Positions 7,647-15,734 of a DNA stretch of 23,725 nucleotides are shown in pieces (the first letter of the stretch is position 1; every line of letters begins with the position of its first letter). The stretch comes from an uncultured Flavobacteriales bacterium. GTDB taxonomy: Bacteria; Bacteroidota; Bacteroidia; Flavobacteriales; Crocinitomicaceae. Where the stretch lies: assembly GCA_946480815.1 (NCBI GenBank), contig CAMLLB010000062.1, forward strand, positions 1 through 23,725, written 5' to 3'. The notes beneath the pieces are model-generated. The model worked only from the letters and a program-made list of their open reading frames with translations, searched no databases and was not told where the DNA came from. Made by a program: the position numbers and the translations under genes.

Positions 7647-10600
7647 TCACTCCGCCTTATATTTAACCAGGAAGATCACATCTTTATATCCATTTTTGCC
7701 AAGGGCTTTCGGAATCTTTATTTTCATTTTATTTTCCTTCGCAATTCCCTGGCTATCCGGTTTGGTTTCAAGCTTATCGGCCGAATCAATTATAAAGCTT
7801 TTTGAATCGACACCTGTAATTTCGGTCGTATGCGTAAAATAAGGGAAATGCTCTGCTTTCAATTCCAGGATACGATCTGTGTCGTTTGCCGGTAATGTCA
7901 GCAGATTCCATTCATTTGGAAAATCATGACGAAGACTAAATACTCTGATTAATCCCTTTCCATTTATCGCATCCAAAGCAGCAGTTAAATTGGCCTCTAC
8001 ATCTTCTTTGAACACACCATCGTACTCCGCGGTATAACTGATATGCATGATCACATCCGAAATGGTTGTGTAATCAAATGCCTTTTTCACCTTTGGTAAG
8101 GATAAGGTCCAACTACTAACTGCACCCGCTCCTTCGAACGGTAAATAACGTTCGTCACGGAAATTAAGCTCAAATTGACCACCATCATTCTGGGCATTAC
8201 TTGTAGCAATCATTTCACAGCCATTAAATGCAAAATCAATCAAGTCACTGTCTTTGTCCTTTCTGATTTTATTGGTTCCCAACGTTAATGTTGCTCCAAT
8301 ATTGGTATATGGTCCGGCAATACACGGAATGGTTATGCGAACGGATTTGATGATCCGTTTGAAATAACCCGGATAACTTAAATCAAAGACTGCTTCCGGA
8401 ATAGAAAAATCAGTGCATTCGCCGGTTTCTTTTAATTGGTACAATTTATCCGGTGCAATCTGGAGCATACTGAAATGCTGTGTGATTTCCATTTGTCGCT
8501 TGTCGGTATCGATAAACTCCTTTTCCAATTGTAACAACTGCAACATCAAGCGCTCTCCTGCCAATAATCCGTTTCTGTCATTTGTCCAATTATCAGATTG
8601 AATAAAATTGGAAGTGACTGTTCCAAAACGCTCGAATTCAAAAGCTTTTTGTGCCTGCATGGAAAAATCGTACGCCAGGTTAAATGCCATACGATACAGT
8701 TTTTGTAATTGCTGTACCTGGAATGTGTAATGCTTGTAATCTGAGAATTTGGAGGTATAAAACTCGTACAACTCTTTGTACTGTTCGATGTTTGTTTCGT
8801 GGATCTCCAGGTCAAATTCACTCATGGCAACTGCAATTTCGGAAGATCGCAGCTGTTCGCCCATAGCCAGCAAATCGTGTTTAGCTGTTTCCAGCTGGAA
8901 TTTCCAGTCTTCTTCACGCCGTTGATGTGAACCTTCCAAACCGGCAAGGATAGCTACATTATCTGCTATTTTGGCCGTAGCATCTAAAGCTGAAGCAAAT
9001 CCGGCTGCACTCCCTGTAAGTTCAACACCACCAAATTTCATCGCGAACGGACTCCCGACTTGGGGCACAAGAGCAGTAATTCCACGAATGAGTTGCAACG
9101 CTCCTTCTGCAGTTCTGATGGATCCCGAAGTCCATTTTGCAATTTGCTCCACGTTTTCCCATTCAATAAGTCCTTCTTCCAGAAGTGCCTCATAATGTGC
9201 TTTCCGGTTCTCGATATTGGCTTTCGTTTCCAATAAATTGGCAAGACCGGACTTTGCCTGGTCAATCTGGCGTTTTTTGTTTTTGGTAGTTAGAGTCAGG
9301 ATATTCTGTTCGTGTCTTGTTCGAAGCAAGGTCAATTCTTCCACATCTCTTTTTTCGATGGCACTAAACAAGGCCCCTCCGAAATTTTGCACTACGCCAC
9401 AAAATTGTTTCGCTTTTTCAATTAAATAAACAAAACGATGATTCGGCAGTTGTCCACTGATTGCAGCTACTATCTCGTCGAATGACATTCCTCCTGCCAC
9501 CATACGCGCCAATAAGGCCGGATCGATTTCCGGTGCATACGCAGGCATTTGTTTTTTCACACCATTCAGATCCATGCAATTGTTCAATTTATAGATCCGG
9601 TCATTTACCCGGTCCCAATAAGCAATGAAATCTTTGTTGTAAGGAAAACAGAAAATCAAATCCGAATCGATATCAAAATAATTTTGAGGTTTCGTAGGCC
9701 TTCCCTGTTTCTTATCCTGAACATAAGCGTTTTTGACCGGATCTTTTGAACGGGAAACCTTTGCAAACGGTGTAGCAGTGCTGTTTTGAGTTCGTTTTGA
9801 CGATAGGGTATCCGGTCTGTCCTTTTTAGAAACACCTGGCCGGGCACTGACTTTTCCCTGAGGACCTTTGCTTACTGGTCCAAAAAGATTGTAAATGAAC
9901 TCCGAATTTTTCGTTATGTCAATGTCTTTATACGCCAAAGCTACCGTTTCCTTGCATTGTCCGGTCTTTTCAGGTTTATCACCTAAAATGGTTTTTACAA
10001 TATCGTATAAATGCCTTGCTTCACTCGTACTTTCGGGCGTATACTGTTCAAACAGGTAATCTCCCCAATCCATCAGGTTATCGAGGTATTTCATGACCAC
10101 ATTTTTCTGGTACGCCCCGATTCGAAGCCGGGCAATAGCGTGTGGATTCCCCGGATTTCGCTGGTACATCTCAATGGCATTCGGATCACTGTAGATTTCT
10201 TTCAGCTTTTTAATTCCGATATTTCTGAAGGCAGCAAAGCGCCAGTTGACATCATTTGGGAAAACCAGTTGTTCGAATTTTTCTTTAATCGCAGTCGGAT
10301 TATAAATATAACTGTACCATTGATTTGCTTCGCGGTACTTTCCGGAAGCATTTAGATGGTCAGCGATGCGCATCGGGATGTGGAAAAAGAGTTCGAAAAA
10401 GTAATTCCCGAAACTTTTACCGTAATCAATTTGCGGTGCAACCTGGCGCTGCGTCTTGTAATCCAACAAATCATCCATACCGATGGATACTTTATCCCAC
10501 AAAAACTGGATATGCTCCGGATTCAGTTTATGTCCGTTATTTGGATCCGGTAGAGTTGGAGTAGTAAGAATCGCTACCATATCATTTTGCTGAATCACAT

Positions 10601-13600
10601 AGTCATTCACTCCATCCGAAAAGTCTATACTTCCATTGGTAACGGAAAACTTATTAAACGCATCAAAATAGTTGTTGTATTCTCTTCTCAAAGAATATGA
10701 TTCAAGGCCACCATAAAGCATATAGGAACCTATCTTTTTTTGATCTGCTAACTTGATGACATCACTTCGATACTCCAGTAAGCTTACAGGAACATAATCG
10801 ATTCGATGAATCAAATCCACACTGCCACTAGCAATTTCCTTGTTCGGTTCCTTAAAGAAAATAAATTTGTTTCCCGGTGAATTACTTCCTGTTTTTAAGG
10901 AATAATGAGTCCCCCCTGAATCAAATGAAAAAATAAAATTCAAATGATCACCCTGCAACGAGAATGTAATTGTTTTTGAAGGAATGGTTATAGAATTTGG
11001 TGCTTCCGTTTGATTCGAATTACTTGCCACATTTACAACCTGATCAAAACGGTTAAATGAAAAATCCACATCAAAGACCAAGGTACCAATGATCGGCATC
11101 TCTACTTTTATCTTCACACTTTTTGTAAATCCATCAAACACAGCACGTGTATTTCTATAAACCGGTTTAAGTGCGTCCTTTTTGTCAGTCCAGATATGAT
11201 CCAATCTCAATTTATTCCGATCATTCGTTTTTACCGGATACGGTTTACGATAAATCGTCCGTTCGAATTCTTTCAAGGCATTTTCCCGCACATCATAGGC
11301 TTCCGCTTTCAGAGACGGATTAGAATTTGGAGAGTTAATCAGGTTTTTGTCCTTGTACTTCTTGATTCTTAAAAAAGGATCAAAAGGACTGCTTGTGCGA
11401 TAATCCAATTCTATCTTTTGCGGAGCACACCACTTATTATCTACCTGCAAAAATGAATAATTCACATACACGTCATAGGTATGCATTTTGACCTCCTGCG
11501 TTCCGTTTTTTACATCTGAGATGTCCTTTCGCTGGAAACTGGTCCAGAATACATACAATTTACCATTGTAGCGAATCGCCGACACATCTTCCGCCGGGAT
11601 TGCCACATTCATTTTTTCCCAGTTGGACCAGATAGTTCCGCCGGTCTCTAAGAATTCAACATATCGATAATAATATTCAACCGGCTGTTTATTTGTTTTC
11701 CCAAAAAGGTAGATGCGGTTATTTTCCGTGTCGTGATAAGCCCCCGCAATCTTTAATTCTGCCAGGATCATGACTTGCTGAATATACTTTTTATAGGCAT
11801 TTTCAACCACCTCGGAGTTCAACTTTTGCTGAAGTAATTCATCTTCCAGCTCTTTGAATTCAGGGCTTTTGTTGTCCCTGATCTCCGGAGCAATATAATT
11901 TTCAGGGAACAGGAATATTTTCCGATTTGCTTCCCAAACGCGGTAGTTCTTGCGCCATTCCCATTCTTGCTTTTCGTCGATATCCAGTGAAACAATTACT
12001 TTTTCATCTTTGGATTGCTCAAATCCAAGCAAACATCTGTTGATATAGGTTTGTAAACTGTTGGTCGCGGCTACAATTCGAGGAAGCGTAAAGCAATCTC
12101 CCATATCTACATCCAACAGGAAATAACGGTAAAGATCTTCCCTGTCATCAAACCCGAAACCTTTAGCACGGATATCCGCATTGAAAATCACATAATTGCA
12201 AAGTGCATCGCGTTTATTGCTGCTCAATTTATTTTTAAAGTCCTGAATTGCAACTTCCCAACTTTCATTGCTTTCAAATTTAGACCGGATTGCGTTTCGA
12301 AGCATTTGACTTTGGGAATCAAGCTCAGGCAGGGTATCTGCAGTCTTCAGTTTATCAATCAGATCCGTATTAACGTTTAATTTTTTAGCCCAATCAAACC
12401 GGTCCCAAAGATTTTTAATAACTGTAATTGAATTGGTTTGCGCCACGTTATTTGCTACCTGTGCCACATCAATCTGTTTCCATTTGGCAATTGCCTTTTG
12501 GGTAGAAACAGGAAGTACATTTTCTTTTTCAATTGTTCGTAATGTGAGCCAGAGATCGAAATTCTTCAGGGTTTTGGTTTCATTAATCCAGGTTCCCAGA
12601 TAAGCAAACTCTTTCATCCAATCCATATCCTGCCAGGCAGTGAATCCGAGTTGTGGATAAATACTGGTTTGAGCTTCTTCAGCAATTAGTTTCAGATCTT
12701 CTATTTTGATCTGGAATTTCCCTGCCAAAAACTCCAATCTTTCAAGGCGTTTTTTAATGTTTGCTAAGGAGATATAGGTAGCATCGCTTGTTACTCCACC
12801 CAAATCGATAAACAACGCATCCAAATCAGCATCCGAAACCTCAATAAAGCGCCTGTAATATCCTAAAACAGATGAATCTATTGCCATCCACTTATTAAAC
12901 AACAGTTGAAATTTATCTCCCGTTGCAAAATCCTCACTTTCAATTAAATCCGTAATCTCTTTACTTGTCAAGGTTGTTTTATCTTCCTCAATAAGCAGGG
13001 TCGTTTTTAACTCTTCTCCAAAAAGATAGATCAGGTCATCACTGCTGATTTTATTTTCTTTGAATCCTTTGAGAAAAGCCACAAATGCAGGAATATCCTC
13101 ATTCATATTCGTGAAGTATTTCACGGAACCCTTCCCCCAAATTTTCAGTAAGTTCTCAAATGTTTCAAACGATCCGAGCCCTGTCCACTTATAAAGTTGG
13201 ATGTAGCGGTAAATGTGATTGAGTGTACCGATATTAAACACGATATTGATTGGCCCGTTAGGAACAACCGGGGCGCCGATTTTATCTTTCAGTAATACAA
13301 GACACGCCAGCATATCTGCAGAATTGACCCCGAAAGCACCTTGTAATCGCATGAGTAAATTGAACGAATCGTCATCTGTGTTTGACTGCAGATCTTCCAG
13401 GTGAGCCGATTGATTTACAATCCAATCAGCAGGCAGTATTTTTTCCCAGGTAGTAATTGAATCATCCTCGCTTGTTTCAGCAAATCCTTTCAATATTCCC
13501 GTGAGAACCGGAACATCCAATTGTAATAGTTGCTGAATCTTTTTAAATGAAGCCAGATCCAAAATTGCTGTGGAGTTGAGCTTATCGTGTTGAATATTCA

Positions 13601-15704
13601 GTGCCTGAAAAATCAAATCCAATTCGTTCAATGACCATCCGGATAGCTCCCAAAGCCGGATCAACCGGTGAAGAGTTCCTTGCCATTTAGGAAGTGAGCT
13701 GCTGAAATTAATGTGGTATTTCTGAATATCCCCTGCATCTTTCACCTGAACAATGGACAATTTCCCTTCCCAGAATTTCAGACCTACGAGCTGTTCTGTC
13801 ACTTCTGCACTTAAGCCGCTTTTCCGACGGAAATCCAGCACATTGGTATCCACTTTTCCTGTCAGGTTTTGGTCAATGATCCAATCGTATTGTTCCTTTG
13901 AAAGGTTTAGGCTTTCAATGGCCAACAATAGTTTTTCATTTGCATTGGGTGATGGATATAAATACTCTAAAACCTCCAGCCTTGTTAACTTGAAGTAGGA
14001 AAGCCAGACACGAACCTCATCTAGGTATTGATTGTAGGGCAGTGAAAATTCCAAAGATGGTTTTTCCTGGTTAAGCCGTTCAACAATAGATTTACTGTTC
14101 CCTAATTCTTTGTATATAAATGAAACAAGCACCTGATTAATAATTTCCACATACGGAATTCGCTTGTTTGTATTTTCACAGGTTAATTTCAAATTCCATA
14201 AATCGGGTCTTCTGACCTTTAGGTGAATCGGATGGGTATCTTCCAGTATTTTCAAATCCACTCCTCCGGATTGGCGGACCAGGACTCGTTTTTCCGTGAA
14301 CCTCATCAAATCCACAAAATATGCCGCCGGACTAAGCACTGATTTACAGCTTTCGCATTCACAGTAGTTTTGAGATCCGAATAAATCTTCAATGCTGTCG
14401 ATGTCTTTTAGTCCGTTCAATTGTTTTACCTGCTCCCAATTACTGACTTTACCTAAACCTTTGAGGATCTCATCCTTAGCCGGGTTTAAATTTGTGAGCG
14501 TTTTATTCAGATAGGGATTCGCAATAATGTCGCGATATGCAAAATAGCCGTTCATGGCTGATTCATGGTAGTATTGCGCTTTGTGTTTGATTTCCATTGC
14601 ATCCGCTTCATCAATATCCAGTTCGCGCATGAGCGACTGCTGCGATGTATTAACTGCCTTTCTTACATTGACTTCCTTTTTGAATAATAAGGCCGCCATA
14701 TTCGTATCCTTGCTTAATTGCAAGGATTGCTGTGCAAAAGATAATTCCTGAACAAGCTCCGGAGTAGGCCTTGAAACCCCTGCTATCTTTTCATTTAATT
14801 GACCTGTTTCCAGTGAAATGATCGGTTCATTTTTCAGATCAAATGTCTTGTTACTGGAATAAAAAGACTGGAATTGCTTACTGGGTGACGGTCTCAATGA
14901 TGCATCAAGCGCAAGCCACTCCGGTTTTTCCATTATCCGCTGCATAAAGAATGCCGAAGGATTTTCAGCTTCTACACTGGCCAATACATCATCTGCATAC
15001 GATTCAAGATCCTGATCGGAAAGTGTTACTTTTTCTTTTTGGAGAATCCGCACCAACGAATCGCTGTTATACTGAATGAGATCCGTAGGTGTGTGAATTC
15101 CCTGCTTTGAAAAAGCTGTCAGCGCATCGGCATTACTTTGAGTTACCCTTAACAGGTTTATTGTATTATTTAAGGTCAAAGCATCTGATTCGCTTAGCTT
15201 TTTCTGGTCCTGCCATTGCGTGATTAACAAGGCTTTTTGATCATTGGATGTGGTGAAAAAATGGTCCAATTCCGGATCCTTAATTCCCTTTTTCAAGTTA
15301 TCCAAACTGGACAAGGAACGCAGTTTCCGGAGATTTTCCTCACTAATCGGGTCAGGTGAGGTGGTATCCGTGTCATCATCTGTTGAATCCACATCCAGGT
15401 CAATCGTAATGATTACCTCCTCATTTGCTTTATCCAAATTCCACAACACGGTATTTTCTGTGCTGTAAACGAGGTCGCCTTCTGCAAAAATCTTAAAATA
15501 AAGATCCGGCTTCCGGTCGAAAAACAATTCCGTGAAACGTTTCTTTGTAAAGCTGATTTGAAAGTGGCCGGTTTCATCACTTGTGGCTTCTCCAACAAAA
15601 TCATCAAAGAATAAATCATTATCCCATGCTTCAATGCGTAAGTTAGGAATTGGTTGTTTGGAAGTGTTTCTGATCGTTCCGGTTATTTTTATGGATTGTG
15701 ACAT
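7647..15704 (-). CDS. Tc toxin A subunit (TcA; TcdA/TcaAB-like pore-forming subunit)
   Basis: TcA forms a pentamer that binds the target cell, carries the TcB-TcC cocoon and pushes a channel through the membrane. Residues 1-105 are a transthyretin-like beta domain (KITGTIRN, EAWDNDLFFDDFVGEA, TDETGHF). About 110-700 is the VRP1-type helical shell with the signature YCECESC (447-453) and SPAAYFVDLM. About 1195-1320 is the 'ABC toxin N-terminal' region (SLQTYINRCLLGFE) and about 1320-1650 the neuraminidase-like region (IWSNWEKM, GKLYVFW). About 1765-1800 has ELFFHIPMRIADHL; 1942-2004 is a polar Lys/Ser/Thr/Pro insert; 2135-2360 is the long helical channel. About 2420-2685 is the TcB-binding domain (SYPGYFKRIIKSVRITIPC, GPYTNIGATLTL). 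The 2685-residue length is normal, with no frameshift and no signal peptide, as in other TcA. The start lies 30 bp after the TcB-TcC stop, so the two genes are co-transcribed. Confidence 0.95.
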   Translation of the reverse strand: MSQSIKITGTIRNTSKQPIPNLRIEAWDNDLFFDDFVGEATSDETGHFQISFTKKRFTELFFDRKPDLYFKIFAEGDLVYSTENTVLWNLDKANEEVIITIDLDVDSTDDDTDTTSPDPISEENLRKLRSLSSLDNLKKGIKDPELDHFFTTSNDQKALLITQWQDQKKLSESDALTLNNTINLLRVTQSNADALTAFSKQGIHTPTDLIQYNSDSLVRILQKEKVTLSDQDLESYADDVLASVEAENPSAFFMQRIMEKPEWLALDASLRPSPSKQFQSFYSSNKTFDLKNEPIISLETGQLNEKIAGVSRPTPELVQELSFAQQSLQLSKDTNMAALLFKKEVNVRKAVNTSQQSLMRELDIDEADAMEIKHKAQYYHESAMNGYFAYRDIIANPYLNKTLTNLNPAKDEILKGLGKVSNWEQVKQLNGLKDIDSIEDLFGSQNYCECESCKSVLSPAAYFVDLMRFTEKRVLVRQSGGVDLKILEDTHPIHLKVRRPDLWNLKLTCENTNKRIPYVEIINQVLVSFIYKELGNSKSIVERLNQEKPSLEFSLPYNQYLDEVRVWLSYFKLTRLEVLEYLYPSPNANEKLLLAIESLNLSKEQYDWIIDQNLTGKVDTNVLDFRRKSGLSAEVTEQLVGLKFWEGKLSIVQVKDAGDIQKYHINFSSSLPKWQGTLHRLIRLWELSGWSLNELDLIFQALNIQHDKLNSTAILDLASFKKIQQLLQLDVPVLTGILKGFAETSEDDSITTWEKILPADWIVNQSAHLEDLQSNTDDDSFNLLMRLQGAFGVNSADMLACLVLLKDKIGAPVVPNGPINIVFNIGTLNHIYRYIQLYKWTGLGSFETFENLLKIWGKGSVKYFTNMNEDIPAFVAFLKGFKENKISSDDLIYLFGEELKTTLLIEEDKTTLTSKEITDLIESEDFATGDKFQLLFNKWMAIDSSVLGYYRRFIEVSDADLDALFIDLGGVTSDATYISLANIKKRLERLEFLAGKFQIKIEDLKLIAEEAQTSIYPQLGFTAWQDMDWMKEFAYLGTWINETKTLKNFDLWLTLRTIEKENVLPVSTQKAIAKWKQIDVAQVANNVAQTNSITVIKNLWDRFDWAKKLNVNTDLIDKLKTADTLPELDSQSQMLRNAIRSKFESNESWEVAIQDFKNKLSSNKRDALCNYVIFNADIRAKGFGFDDREDLYRYFLLDVDMGDCFTLPRIVAATNSLQTYINRCLLGFEQSKDEKVIVSLDIDEKQEWEWRKNYRVWEANRKIFLFPENYIAPEIRDNKSPEFKELEDELLQQKLNSEVVENAYKKYIQQVMILAELKIAGAYHDTENNRIYLFGKTNKQPVEYYYRYVEFLETGGTIWSNWEKMNVAIPAEDVSAIRYNGKLYVFWTSFQRKDISDVKNGTQEVKMHTYDVYVNYSFLQVDNKWCAPQKIELDYRTSSPFDPFLRIKKYKDKNLINSPNSNPSLKAEAYDVRENALKEFERTIYRKPYPVKTNDRNKLRLDHIWTDKKDALKPVYRNTRAVFDGFTKSVKIKVEMPIIGTLVFDVDFSFNRFDQVVNVASNSNQTEAPNSITIPSKTITFSLQGDHLNFIFSFDSGGTHYSLKTGSNSPGNKFIFFKEPNKEIASGSVDLIHRIDYVPVSLLEYRSDVIKLADQKKIGSYMLYGGLESYSLRREYNNYFDAFNKFSVTNGSIDFSDGVNDYVIQQNDMVAILTTPTLPDPNNGHKLNPEHIQFLWDKVSIGMDDLLDYKTQRQVAPQIDYGKSFGNYFFELFFHIPMRIADHLNASGKYREANQWYSYIYNPTAIKEKFEQLVFPNDVNWRFAAFRNIGIKKLKEIYSDPNAIEMYQRNPGNPHAIARLRIGAYQKNVVMKYLDNLMDWGDYLFEQYTPESTSEARHLYDIVKTILGDKPEKTGQCKETVALAYKDIDITKNSEFIYNLFGPVSKGPQGKVSARPGVSKKDRPDTLSSKRTQNSTATPFAKVSRSKDPVKNAYVQDKKQGRPTKPQNYFDIDSDLIFCFPYNKDFIAYWDRVNDRIYKLNNCMDLNGVKKQMPAYAPEIDPALLARMVAGGMSFDEIVAAISGQLPNHRFVYLIEKAKQFCGVVQNFGGALFSAIEKRDVEELTLLRTRHEQNILTLTTKNKKRQIDQAKSGLANLLETKANIENRKAHYEALLEEGLIEWENVEQIAKWTSGSIRTAEGALQLIRGITALVPQVGSPFAMKFGGVELTGSAAGFASALDATAKIADNVAILAGLEGSHQRREEDWKFQLETAKHDLLAMGEQLRSSEIAVAMSEFDLEIHETNIEQYKELYEFYTSKFSDYKHYTFQVQQLQKLYRMAFNLAYDFSMQAQKAFEFERFGTVTSNFIQSDNWTNDRNGLLAGERLMLQLLQLEKEFIDTDKRQMEITQHFSMLQIAPDKLYQLKETGECTDFSIPEAVFDLSYPGYFKRIIKSVRITIPCIAGPYTNIGATLTLGTNKIRKDKDSDLIDFAFNGCEMIATSNAQNDGGQFELNFRDERYLPFEGAGAVSSWTLSLPKVKKAFDYTTISDVIMHISYTAEYDGVFKEDVEANLTAALDAINGKGLIRVFSLRHDFPNEWNLLTLPANDTDRILELKAEHFPYFTHTTEITGVDSKSFIIDSADKLETKPDSQGIAKENKMKIKIPKALGKNGYKDVIFLVKYKAE

Positions 15705-15734
15705 AGCGTTTATTTTTTATTTTGGTTAAATATG

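Noticed and set aside
10790..11780. True neuraminidase (sialidase) activity in TcA
   Set aside because: The region matches the structural 'neuraminidase-like' part of Tc toxins; no sialidase Asp-box series or catalytic set is seen.
14346..14366. CECESC cysteine cluster in TcA as a novel metal site
   Set aside because: A Cys-rich stretch just before SPAAYxVDL is, as far as I recall, a recurrent feature of related TcA proteins, so it is noted in the gene entry but not claimed as new.
15705..15734. Possible separate promoter or small gene between the two Tc genes
   Set aside because: The gap is only 30 bp, with no hairpin or promoter pair; co-transcription is the simpler reading.
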